DNA of 9,949 nt from Verrucomicrobiota bacterium (lineage in GTDB: Bacteria > Verrucomicrobiota > Verrucomicrobiia > Opitutales > Oceanipulchritudinaceae): contig JAAAOD010000146.1 in assembly GCA_009908535.1 (NCBI GenBank), positions 1-9,949 on the forward strand, read 5' to 3'. The position numbers and the translations under genes are program-made. The notes beneath the pieces are model-generated. The model did no database searches. It worked only from the letters and a program-made list of their open reading frames with translations, and had not been told where the DNA came from. Below, in pieces: positions 1 to 6,391 of the stretch. Within the stretch, counting starts at the first letter, position 1, and the number at the start of each line of letters is the position of its first letter.

Positions 1-1
1 C

Positions 2-1162
2 TCCCACCGCCCCTGGTGGGTCCTCTGGCTGTTCAGCAGTTCGGTAATGGTGGCGGTCGTTCTGTATGGCTGGTTTAACTACAACGGCGACCCTTCCTAC
101 AACCGCCTCAACAAGCTTTATGAAAAATCCATCCACGAGGAGGTGGCGGAAGCCCAGGAGGCCACCGAACTGGCCCTGAAAGCGGTGGAGGCGGAACCGG
201 AGCAACCGCGGATCCTGGCCGAACTGGAAACGCTGCGGAGGTCCATCGAAGAGACCAATCTTGCCTTTGTGGAAAAGCCGGAGGAGCTGGATGCGGCCAT
301 GGCGGGCCTGGAAGAGGCCCTTCTTCCGGTGCGGGAGGAATTGACGCGCCCCGACGTGCCCAACCCGCAACAACGTGTCCTTGAGAAGGTGGTGGCAGAG
401 ACGGAATCGCTGCAGGAGCAGATGCTCGAACGCCGCGATGTTAAGTTTTTCATTACATGGAAGCACCTGCTGCCACCGCTGGTCCTTCTTTTCCTGACCC
501 GCTTTGGTTTCCCGGTCAGCACTTCGTTTCTCGTCCTCGTCAGTTTCCAGCCGGCGGTCATGCCGAGCATGCTGACGAAATCCCTCATGGGCTACGCCGT
601 CGCCATGGTGGCCGGGCTGGTTCTGTATTTCCTCATCATGCGCGCGGTGGAAGCGCGCTGGCGGAGGCAAGGGGAGGCCAACATCGGCTGGTACTGGGTG
701 GTATTCCAGTGGGGCTCGACGGCCTTTCTCTGGTCGATGTGGCTCATCCAGGACATGGCGAACATTTTTGTCTACCTGCCCCGGCAACCGACCCTGTCCT
801 GGCTTCTTCTCGGTGTCGGCTGGATGGTGGCGGTGCAGGCCTTCATCTATTACAGCCGGGGTGGCAAGATCCAGAAGGTCGTCACCAGCAAGACGAACAC
901 GCATGACATCCGGTCCGCGACCATCGTCGACCTGACCTACGGCCTCGTCCTCTACATCTTCAAAATCCAGAGCAACGTCCCCATGAGCACAACCTGGGTG
1001 TTTCTCGGGCTTCTCGCCGGGCGTGAACTCGCTTTCGCCCTTTCAAAGTCGGAAGGGACCAGCTTGATGCGGGCCTTCAAACTGGCCCGCAAGGACATGG
1101 TCAAAGCCGGTTTCGGGCTCGGGGTGAGTGTGATTATCGCCCTCCTGATCGACGCGATTTAG
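2..1162 (+). CDS. Polytopic inner-membrane protein with PiT-transporter-like motifs, 5' end cut by window
   Basis: The reading frame is open from base 2, so the ATG at 47 is internal and the true start lies outside the window. The 15 residues before that ATG plus those after it form one hydrophobic helix (WWVLWLF through VVLYGWF), which would be split if 47 were the start. A charged, Glu-rich, probably coiled-coil segment follows (about residues 25-130, counting the ATG at 47 as 1), then about seven hydrophobic segments (roughly 140-168, 180-200, 213-235, 248-269, 293-307, 312-330, 354-370). Two similar motifs, GFPVSTS at 154-160 and NVPMSTT at 310-316, and a QDMAN at 235-239, resemble the PVSTTH and NDVAN motifs of PiT phosphate transporters. 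Transport is an inference; the coiled-coil insert is not typical of PiT. Function unknown. The TAG stop overlaps the stop of the convergent gene. Confidence 0.8.
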   Translation, partial: SHRPWWVLWLFSSSVMVAVVLYGWFNYNGDPSYNRLNKLYEKSIHEEVAEAQEATELALKAVEAEPEQPRILAELETLRRSIEETNLAFVEKPEELDAAMAGLEEALLPVREELTRPDVPNPQQRVLEKVVAETESLQEQMLERRDVKFFITWKHLLPPLVLLFLTRFGFPVSTSFLVLVSFQPAVMPSMLTKSLMGYAVAMVAGLVLYFLIMRAVEARWRRQGEANIGWYWVVFQWGSTAFLWSMWLIQDMANIFVYLPRQPTLSWLLLGVGWMVAVQAFIYYSRGGKIQKVVTSKTNTHDIRSATIVDLTYGLVLYIFKIQSNVPMSTTWVFLGLLAGRELAFALSKSEGTSLMRAFKLARKDMVKAGFGLGVSVIIALLIDAI

Positions 1163-1650
1163 GGAGCCGGGGGCAGCAGGGCCTCCAGAAGACGGACGTA
1201 CGCCTTTCCGCTGATTTCCCGGTATCCGTGCCGCAACCGCTCGGTTCCATCGGGATCGAGGAGGAGGATCGTCGGGTAGGCCCTGATATCGAAATGGATG
1301 ACGAGCGCCTGTAACCGCGCCCGCTCCTTCTTTTGCAGTCGCGGTTGCCGGCGCGCCTGGACGGGCCAGTAGAGGAGGTGTTCCCGCGCGAAGCTCGTGA
1401 AGGCGTCACTGGATAGGACCCGCTGCTGGAATTTGCGGCAGGCCACGGACCAGTCCGGCCCGAGGAAGGCGACGAGGACCGGTTTCCCCGTCTCCCGCGA
1501 CTGCAACATGACCTCCTCCAGCGGGGACGGGGTCAGGGACGGGGTCGCATGGGCATTCCCCAACGCCGACGCCACGAGCGCGAAGAGAAGGAGGAAGGGC
1601 CACCGGCCGTGGGAGGAGGGGATCAGGTTCCCGATTTGATGGCGTCCCAT
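1159..1650 (-). CDS. Exported thioredoxin-fold protein with SxxC instead of CxxC
   Basis: The 163-residue product has a basic N-terminus and a hydrophobic stretch (about residues 17-31) ending in GNAHA, which looks like a signal peptide, so the mature protein should be periplasmic. The mature part fits a thioredoxin fold: a strand KPVLVAFLG (56-64), the active-site region DWSVAC (66-71), and a cis-proline segment AYPTILLLDPDG (124-135). Position 68, normally the nucleophilic Cys of WCxxC, is Ser (codon TCC), leaving only Cys71. It therefore cannot run the usual dithiol cycle alone; it may be a chaperone-like or monothiol protein. The ATG at 1650 lies inside the upstream peroxiredoxin gene (28-base overlap) with no clear Shine-Dalgarno, so translational coupling is likely. 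It is the last gene of the dsbD cluster. The fold is fairly sure, the role is not. Confidence 0.85.
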   Translation of the reverse strand: MGRHQIGNLIPSSHGRWPFLLLFALVASALGNAHATPSLTPSPLEEVMLQSRETGKPVLVAFLGPDWSVACRKFQQRVLSSDAFTSFAREHLLYWPVQARRQPRLQKKERARLQALVIHFDIRAYPTILLLDPDGTERLRHGYREISGKAYVRLLEALLPPAP

Positions 1651-2138
1651 GCGGCGAGGGCGTCCGCGGTTTGCGTCGTGGGACGCGCGCTGAGGTCGCG
1701 CCAGACGACCTTACCGTCCACGACGAGGAAACTCTGCCGCTTATAGGCCATCCCCATATAGCTGCCGACGCCGAAGCCTTTTCCAAGGGCCTTGTCCTTG
1801 TCGCTCACGAGAAGGAAGGGCAAATCGTACTTTTCCTGGAACGCCTCAAGGTCGTCGACCGAATCGAGGCTGACGCCGACCACGGTGATCTCAGCCCTTT
1901 CGAGGTCCGTGAAATTGTCCCGGAGATTGCAGGCCTGTTTCGTACAGCCGGGTGTGTCCGCCTTGGGATAGAAATAGACGAGAACGGGTCCATCGGCATA
2001 GAGTTTGCCGAGGTCGACGGTCTCTCCGGTATGCGAGGGCACCGCCGCCGCCGGGGCATCGGCGCCGACGGCAACGGGGTCGTTGCCGAATAAGCTCATG
2101 GGCAGAAAGAGGAGGAGAAGAAGATGGAGATTCCGCAT
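1623..2138 (-). CDS. Exported peroxiredoxin, BCP/PrxQ type (AhpC/TSA family)
   Basis: This thiol peroxidase should reduce H2O2 and organic hydroperoxides. The 171-residue product begins with a signal-peptide-like segment (MRN, a run of Leu, then SLFGND), unusual for a class that is mostly cytoplasmic, so a periplasmic or lipid-facing site is inferred. The PrxQ hallmark is clear: FYPKADTPGCTKQAC at 56-70 gives peroxidatic Cys65 in T-P-G-C and resolving Cys70 five residues later. The active-site Arg is probably Arg134 in YKRQSFLV. Family members are about 150 residues, so the length fits once the signal is removed. It lies 51 bases after the cyclic-nucleotide-binding gene and overlaps the thioredoxin-like gene. 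DsbD upstream is a plausible source of reducing power through a periplasmic thioredoxin, but this is inferred from context. No good Shine-Dalgarno precedes the ATG. Confidence 0.93.
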   Translation of the reverse strand: MRNLHLLLLLFLPMSLFGNDPVAVGADAPAAAVPSHTGETVDLGKLYADGPVLVYFYPKADTPGCTKQACNLRDNFTDLERAEITVVGVSLDSVDDLEAFQEKYDLPFLLVSDKDKALGKGFGVGSYMGMAYKRQSFLVVDGKVVWRDLSARPTTQTADALAAWDAIKSGT

Positions 2139-2189
2139 AAGAGTAAGGTGGCCAGAAGCTGGTGTCCCGCAAGGGAATGGTGATGAAAG

Positions 2190-2561
2190 CTACTTGGTGG
2201 ACCAGAGCGGGTTTTCGCGGGCGGTGTCGATCAACTTCTGCGTCGTCCGGTCGAGACGGCTCGCCAGGGTCCGGATCAATTTGACCGCGATCTCGGGATT
2301 GGAGCAGACGAGACTGTCGAGGGAATCAATCTCATAATAGGCAATCCGTGCTTCGTTCTTCGCCCGCACGCTGCAGCTGCGCGGTCTTCCGAGGATGTCC
2401 CCCATTTCGCCGAAGATGGTTCCCGGATACATAATGACCGCGAGCAGAATATCGTCCTTGAAAACTTCAAGGGTTCCGGACTTCAGCACAAAAAACCCTG
2501 ACCCCTCTTCCCCTTGTTCGAGGATGGTTTGTCCCGGCTGCACATCGATGATTTTTTCCAT
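2190..2561 (-). CDS. Stand-alone cyclic nucleotide-binding domain protein (CAP-ED fold)
   Basis: The 123-residue product is almost entirely one cNMP-binding beta-barrel. It opens with QPGQTILEQGEEGSGFFVLKSG (8-29), the usual strand-turn pattern, and carries the phosphate-binding cassette FGEMGDILGRPRSCSVRA at 50-67. Glu52 and Arg61 are the residues that normally contact ribose and cyclic phosphate, so binding of cAMP or cGMP looks possible. A helical tail follows (about 85-115). There is no DNA-binding helix-turn-helix, kinase or channel part, so it would have to act through a partner, or simply as a sensor or structural module. The start is well supported by a strong AAGGAGGG ribosome site. 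It sits between dsbD and the peroxiredoxin gene on the same strand, with gaps of 67 and 51 bases. Domain assignment is firm; ligand and target are unknown. Confidence 0.92.
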   Translation of the reverse strand: MEKIIDVQPGQTILEQGEEGSGFFVLKSGTLEVFKDDILLAVIMYPGTIFGEMGDILGRPRSCSVRAKNEARIAYYEIDSLDSLVCSNPEIAVKLIRTLASRLDRTTQKLIDTARENPLWSTK

Positions 2562-2566
2562 TAAGG

Positions 2567-2574
2567 CCCTCCTT
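2567..2574 (-). promoter_or_regulatory. Strong Shine-Dalgarno of the cNMP-binding gene
   Basis: On the minus strand AAGGAGGG lies 5 bases before the ATG at 2561. It is one of the few strong ribosome sites in this window and fixes this start. Part of it could pair with AGGTCC at 2583-2588, giving a weak six-pair stem. Confidence 0.75.
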
Positions 2575-2628
2575 TATGATGGGGACCTAAGCAGCATATG
2601 GGCTCTTTGGCAAGCTTGCGGGGCTGGG

Positions 2629-4770
2629 TCAGGAACCTCCTTCGCCAGCCGGGGCTAGAGCTTCAAGAACGATGCCCGGGGTCAGGATTTCCGGCAGAAT
2701 GCGCGGTTCGCGGGGACTGACGGGAAGATAGACAAGATTGAAGGGAACCGCGGACCGGTTGAAGCGGGCAAGGGCCTCGCTGATGCGATCATCCCGCTGC
2801 GTCCAGTCGGCCTTGAGGAGGACGACTTCATTCGCGCGGATGTAGTCCCGGACCTTTTGCGAGCCGAAGACCGTCGCTTTGTTGGTCTGGCAGGTTACGC
2901 ACCAGCGGGCCGTGAAATCGACATAGACGGTCCGTCCGGAGGCCGCCAGTTCCCTTGCCTTGCCTGGTTCCCATTTCTGCCAGTCGAGTTGAGCGGCTTT
3001 TGCCCGTTCCGCATCTCCTTCCGGAAGGCCGTACACCACCGCCCCAAGACAGAGGAGAAGGGCCGCGGTCACGGAGATCCGGCGCACCGTTTTCGGACGG
3101 TGGAAGGCACCCCAGCGCCCGTAGGTGTACAACCCGAGGGCGAGCAGCACGAGGGCGAGGAGCGCCTTGAGGAACGCATAGGCGGAATATCCTGCCTCCT
3201 CGGTAAGCTGGCCGGCGAGGACCCAGACAAGGTAGGCCACCGTCCCGTAGAGGAGAAAGCTCATCACCTGTTTGAACGTCTCCATCCAGGGACCGGGTCG
3301 GGGAAGCCTGCGCACGAGCCCCGGAAAGGCGGAAAGGAGAAGATACGGCGTCGACAGGCCAAGCGCGATCGCCGTGAAGAGCAGCACGGAGGTTGCCGGG
3401 GGCAGGGCGAGGGCCGCCCCGAGGGCGGGCGCGAGAAAAGGAGCGGCACAGGGAGTCGCCACCACCGTGGCCAGAATCCCGCTGAAAAAGGAACCCGCGA
3501 AGCCGCCTTTTCCGGTAAGGTTGGATCCCACCCCGACGGCGGACTGGCCGATTTCAAAAAGGCCGCTCATGTTCAGGGCGAAAGCGAGAAGGAAGAGGGC
3601 GAGAAGGAAGACGAAAACGGGGGACTGCAGCTGAAAGCCCCACCCGAGTTCTTCCCCGCCCGAACGAAGGGCCAGAAGCACGGCGGCCAGTAGCCAGAAG
3701 GAAAGAAGAACCCCGGCGGTGAAAACGAGGCCATGGCTGATCACCCGGCCCCTTTCCTCACCAGCCTGGGAGACAAAGCCCATGACCTTAATCCCGAGGA
3801 CTGGAAAGACGCAGGGCATGAGGTTCAGGATAAGGCCCCCCGCGAAAGCGAGGGCAAGCAGGGTCGGGAGGCCCGTCGCTGCCGACCCGCTGCCGGGTTC
3901 GGCGGAAACCTCCCCCGGAGGCGGGTCGGCGGCGACCGGGATGTCGACGAGGAGGCCGGGCCGTTCCTCAAGGCCGGGCCAGCCCTCCTTGGCCCGAAGC
4001 ACCCCCTCGAGGCGGGACGGCAGGGCTTCGGCGGCGGCCGATTTTTCGAGGCGCAGCGTCGCCCCCGCAGCGCTGGACTGCACGACGGTGGCGGCCCTTT
4101 CGGGATGCAGCTGTCCGGTGGCATCAAAGAAGACCAGGCCCGGCGGGACATCGCCCTCGACGCGGAGGAGCACGGCTCCCTCCTCCCGCCAGGCGTTGAG
4201 TCGGTAAGGCTCCGGGCCGGTCGGAAGCTGCCGGCGGGTTTCCGCGAAAAGGTCTGGTCGCGGACCCGGGGGAGGCGGGGTGCCCGCAGCGGCTGCGGGA
4301 AGCTCAAGGCTGCCCTCCACCGTGGCGGGAATGCAGGTGTCCGCGCACATCAGCCAATCCGCTGTAAACCGGATCGAAACCGGGGATCCGTCCCATGAGG
4401 CGGGCGTGCGGATCCTGGTCAGCAGAAGGACTTCGCCCTCATAAACATACTCGATGGTGCCCATGAATTCATAGATCGTCGGCGTCGGCCATTCGATGGG
4501 ACCGGCTTCGAATCCATCGGGAAGCGTCCACTGCAGCGAGGTGGCGTACCCGGTCGCCGTCGATTTCCAGTAGGTGTGCCACTTGGGGTCATGATCGAGA
4601 AGAAGCCCCACGGTGATGGGCTCCCCGGGTCGGAAAGCGCCTTTTTCGGCAAGAAGGGTGGCCTTGACGTGCTGGGTTTCGAGCGTCTCGCTTTGCTGCC
4701 CCACCAGGAACGGAGCGGCGAAAAGGGCGCCACCGAGAAGGAGCAGGATTCCTTTGATCACTTTTGCCAT
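2629..4770 (-). CDS. dsbD: Thiol:disulfide interchange protein DsbD family (DsbD/ScsB-like)
   Basis: This inner-membrane electron relay passes reducing equivalents from cytoplasmic thioredoxin to periplasmic thiol proteins. The 713 residues show the three expected parts. After a signal segment (3-24) comes an exported N-terminal region (28-290) with the DWLMCADTCIP motif (138-148; Cys142, Cys146) and a second beta-rich stretch (about 186-280), as in ScsB-like members. A membrane core of about eight helices (302-582) holds the redox cysteines in LMPCVFP (Cys320) and ATPCAAP (Cys441). A C-terminal thioredoxin domain (about 592-710) has the active site ARWCVTC (Cys624, Cys627) and cis-Pro676. 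All six cysteines for the relay are present. No Shine-Dalgarno is visible before the ATG; a promoter candidate lies just upstream. It leads the minus-strand cluster whose later genes encode two exported thiol proteins. Confidence 0.95.
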   Translation of the reverse strand: MAKVIKGILLLLGGALFAAPFLVGQQSETLETQHVKATLLAEKGAFRPGEPITVGLLLDHDPKWHTYWKSTATGYATSLQWTLPDGFEAGPIEWPTPTIYEFMGTIEYVYEGEVLLLTRIRTPASWDGSPVSIRFTADWLMCADTCIPATVEGSLELPAAAAGTPPPPGPRPDLFAETRRQLPTGPEPYRLNAWREEGAVLLRVEGDVPPGLVFFDATGQLHPERAATVVQSSAAGATLRLEKSAAAEALPSRLEGVLRAKEGWPGLEERPGLLVDIPVAADPPPGEVSAEPGSGSAATGLPTLLALAFAGGLILNLMPCVFPVLGIKVMGFVSQAGEERGRVISHGLVFTAGVLLSFWLLAAVLLALRSGGEELGWGFQLQSPVFVFLLALFLLAFALNMSGLFEIGQSAVGVGSNLTGKGGFAGSFFSGILATVVATPCAAPFLAPALGAALALPPATSVLLFTAIALGLSTPYLLLSAFPGLVRRLPRPGPWMETFKQVMSFLLYGTVAYLVWVLAGQLTEEAGYSAYAFLKALLALVLLALGLYTYGRWGAFHRPKTVRRISVTAALLLCLGAVVYGLPEGDAERAKAAQLDWQKWEPGKARELAASGRTVYVDFTARWCVTCQTNKATVFGSQKVRDYIRANEVVLLKADWTQRDDRISEALARFNRSAVPFNLVYLPVSPREPRILPEILTPGIVLEALAPAGEGGS

Positions 4771-4786
4771 CGCGGGATAGGAGAAA

Positions 4787-4816
4787 AAGATAGTTGCTTT
4801 ATTCCCCGGCGGTCAA
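4787..4816 (-). promoter_or_regulatory. Candidate sigma70-type promoter of dsbD
   Basis: On the minus strand TTGACC (4816-4811) and TATCTT (4792-4787) are 18 bases apart, matching five and four of six consensus positions. The -10 ends 16 bases before the dsbD ATG, so the leader would be about 10 bases, consistent with the absence of a ribosome site. The match could be chance. Confidence 0.4.
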
Positions 4817-4882
4817 TTGATGGGCCGCCTTTTGGCAGGACCCAGATAACGATTGCCCTTTGCCGTAAATGCTCAAATACCC

Positions 4883-4886
4883 GGAG
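4883..4886 (+). promoter_or_regulatory. Shine-Dalgarno that decides the acetyltransferase start
   Basis: GGAG lies 5 bases before the ATG at 4892. The alternative upstream start, TTG at 4853, has no such site. Confidence 0.6.
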
Positions 4887-4891
4887 CTCAG

Positions 4892-5461
4892 ATGGAGCTG
4901 TTGCTGTCGATTTCTTCCGATTTAAGCCTGCGGGTCGCCCGGCCCTCGGAAGCGGGTGCGCTTTTTTCCCTTGTCCAGCAAAACCGCGCGCACCTTCGGG
5001 AATGGCTGCCCTGGGTCGATCAGATGCGCATTCCCTACGATGCGCGGCGCTTTCTCGAATTCAGTTACGCGGGTTATTTACGGCGGGCCGGATTCAATTT
5101 CGGGATTCGGTTCCGGGGCGCCCTGGTGGGCCTCGTCGGCTTCCACGGCTTTGATTATGCCAACCGTGTCACCAGCATCGGCTACTGGCTTGGCGAGGCT
5201 CACTGCGGTCGGGGCATCATGCGGCAATGCGTTTCCGCCTGCGTGGAGTACGCCTTCGAGGACCGGGGCATGAACCGCCTCTTCATCCGGTCGGCGACGG
5301 GAAACGAGCGTAGTCGCCACATTCCGGAAATCCTCGGGTTTGTGCACGAGGGTCGGCAGCGGGAAGCAGAATGGTTATACGACCATTTTGTGGATCTTGA
5401 GGTTTACAGCGTCCTTGCCAGTGAATGGCGAAGCGCGAGAACGCCCATGCCGAGGCATTGA
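4892..5461 (+). CDS. GNAT N-acetyltransferase, RimL/RimJ type
   Basis: The product probably acetylates a protein N-terminus, amino sugar or related amine using acetyl-CoA in the cytoplasm. From the ATG at 4892 it is 189 residues, close to RimL/YdaF relatives. Typical RimL features are visible: LSLRVARPSEAGALFSLVQ near the start, NRAHLREWLPWVD (31-43), a beta strand ALVGLVGFHGFD (77-88), GYWLGEAHCGRGIM (97-110) with the acetyl-CoA pyrophosphate loop around Gly106-Gly108, and N-x-x-S-x-x-I-P-E-x-LGF (138-150). The C-terminal stretch WLYDHFVDLEVYSVLASEW also matches this group. I chose 4892 because GGAG lies 5 bases before it; an in-frame TTG at 4853 would add 13 residues without a ribosome site. 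It diverges from dsbD and converges with the DUF3016 gene. The substrate is unknown. Confidence 0.9.
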   Translation: MELLLSISSDLSLRVARPSEAGALFSLVQQNRAHLREWLPWVDQMRIPYDARRFLEFSYAGYLRRAGFNFGIRFRGALVGLVGFHGFDYANRVTSIGYWLGEAHCGRGIMRQCVSACVEYAFEDRGMNRLFIRSATGNERSRHIPEILGFVHEGRQREAEWLYDHFVDLEVYSVLASEWRSARTPMPRH

Positions 5462-5467
5462 CGAAGC

Positions 5468-5995
5468 CTACTCCTTCGGCCGTTTAAGGTCGCGGAAGGT
5501 TTGGCGGACCCAGTCTTTGAGGAGGGTTGTCTCGTAAAAGAAAGTTTCGCTGTTGGCCCGGACCGAGGCGGCCGCGTTCATCTGGAAAGCGAGATCGCTG
5601 ATCGACTCCTTCCCGTTCCGGAGAACCTCTCCCTTCTCGTTAGTGAGCTTGTAGGTGAACTTGAGCCTGGGGGGGTAGATTCGCTCGACATACCGGATGT
5701 CGGCGTTGTGCAGGTTCCGCCAGGGCTGGATGTCGCCGGCCATATCGATATCGGTAAAGGTGATGTGCAGCTGGAGACCTTCGGGCAGGAAGCGCCGCTC
5801 CAGGCGCGGGAGCGCATTCGCGAGCTCGGCCTTGAAAATCTTCAGGGACTTTTCCTCGCTCAGGCCGCTGACGGAGAAGTCGCGGTAGTCCTGCACATTT
5901 TCGAAGGAAGTCTTGATTTCCTGGCCGAGCGCCGCCGGGGAGGGCAGCAAGACGATTCCCAGGAGCAGGAGGGAAAGGTTTGGTTTGTGTTTCAT
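5468..5995 (-). CDS. Exported DUF3016-type protein
   Basis: The 175-residue product has a signal peptide (MKHK, a Leu-rich core, then PAALGQE, cleavage near residue 25). The mature part matches my recollection of DUF3016: a start like FENVQDYRDFSVSG, a segment RRFLPEGLQLHITFTDIDMAGDIQP (67-91) containing the DID-x-AG signature, then RYVERIYPPRLKFTYKL and a C-terminal YETTLLKDWVRQTF. The family has no known biochemical role that I can state; it is a small secreted or periplasmic protein. It is encoded alone, facing the acetyltransferase gene tail to tail (6-base gap) and diverging from the small membrane protein gene. A strong promoter candidate ends 8 bases before the ATG with no ribosome site between. 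The reverse-strand open frame of similar length has no recognisable features. Family assignment is from motif memory, not a search. Confidence 0.85.
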   Translation of the reverse strand: MKHKPNLSLLLLGIVLLPSPAALGQEIKTSFENVQDYRDFSVSGLSEEKSLKIFKAELANALPRLERRFLPEGLQLHITFTDIDMAGDIQPWRNLHNADIRYVERIYPPRLKFTYKLTNEKGEVLRNGKESISDLAFQMNAAASVRANSETFFYETTLLKDWVRQTFRDLKRPKE

Positions 5996-6003
5996 AGTTG
6001 TTG

Positions 6004-6033
6004 ATTAGACACGGGATCGAAAAAAGGTTTCAA
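6004..6033 (-). promoter_or_regulatory. Promoter of the DUF3016 gene, giving a near-leaderless transcript
   Basis: On the minus strand TTGAAA (6033-6028) and TCTAAT (6009-6004) are separated by 18 bases; each matches five of six sigma70 consensus positions. Only CAACAACT lies between the -10 box and the ATG at 5995, so transcription should begin within a base or two of the start codon. Confidence 0.6.
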
Positions 6034-6047
6034 AATTTCCGCCCCTG

Positions 6048-6065
6048 CTTGCGCTTCCACGCAAG
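6048..6065. repeat. Perfect 6-base inverted repeat in the divergent gap
   Basis: CTTGCG and CGCAAG flank the 6-base spacer CTTCCA, between the DUF3016 gene and the small membrane protein gene, 20 bases before the latter's ATG. It could be an operator half-site pair or a leader hairpin. Short repeats like this also arise by chance in GC-rich DNA. Confidence 0.35.
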
Positions 6066-6085
6066 GGTGTTGGACTCTCGGTGGC

Positions 6086-6385
6086 ATGATCCACCTCCTC
6101 GCTTTTTATCTTCTTCTGGGCGCCCTTGTCCTCAGCGGGATCCACTCCGTCCGGGTCATTCGCCGCAGCGCGGCGCAACCTCTGGATGTCGAGGCGGCGC
6201 TGGCCGCCCGGCGCGAAAAGAAAGTGCTGGTATTCGCCGGGGGCCTGACCGGGGCGTACGTGCTGGCGGTCGGGATGCTGCAGTTTTTCCTGAGCGGCAC
6301 CGCCTTTTTGATCGTCCTTGCGCCGTTCCTCTACCTTGTCCTTTTCCTTCTTGGTCGGTGGATCCCCTCGCCGCCGTCGCAGTAG
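6086..6385 (+). CDS. Small hypothetical membrane protein, three predicted helices
   Basis: I do not recognise this 99-residue protein. It has three hydrophobic segments (about residues 3-20, 47-69 and 71-90) and a basic loop between the first and second (SVRVIRRSAA and ARREKK), suggesting that this loop faces the cytoplasm. The hydrophobic pattern and lack of low-complexity Arg/Ser content favour a real gene over the overlapping longer frame in the same region. It starts at ATG 6086, with only a weak GGTGG upstream. It diverges from the DUF3016 gene by 90 bases and ends 6 bases before the stop of the convergent 45-residue membrane protein gene. It could be a small membrane-complex subunit; nothing in the sequence says which. 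Confidence 0.65.
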   Translation: MIHLLAFYLLLGALVLSGIHSVRVIRRSAAQPLDVEAALAARREKKVLVFAGGLTGAYVLAVGMLQFFLSGTAFLIVLAPFLYLVLFLLGRWIPSPPSQ

Positions 6386-6391
6386 GCGGAA

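Noticed and set aside
47..1162. Starting the left-edge membrane gene at the ATG at 47
   Set aside because: The frame is open to base 2 and the upstream codons complete a transmembrane helix, so 47 is internal.
2857..4398. Long plus-strand open frames (278 and 221 residues) opposite dsbD
   Set aside because: Arg/Gly-rich shadow translations of a GC-rich gene with all DsbD motifs on the other strand; no domain or hydrophobic pattern of their own.
5462..5478. Possible bidirectional terminator between the acetyltransferase and DUF3016 genes
   Set aside because: CGAAG/CTTCG is only a 5-base stem without a T-tract on either side.
5501..6004. 167-residue plus-strand frame opposite the DUF3016 gene
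   Set aside because: The minus strand has a signal peptide, a family signature and a good promoter; the plus frame has none.
6371..6389. Hairpin CCGCC/GGCGG at the end of the 99-residue gene
   Set aside because: Five-base stem with a 9-base loop and no following T-run; expected by chance in this GC-rich DNA.
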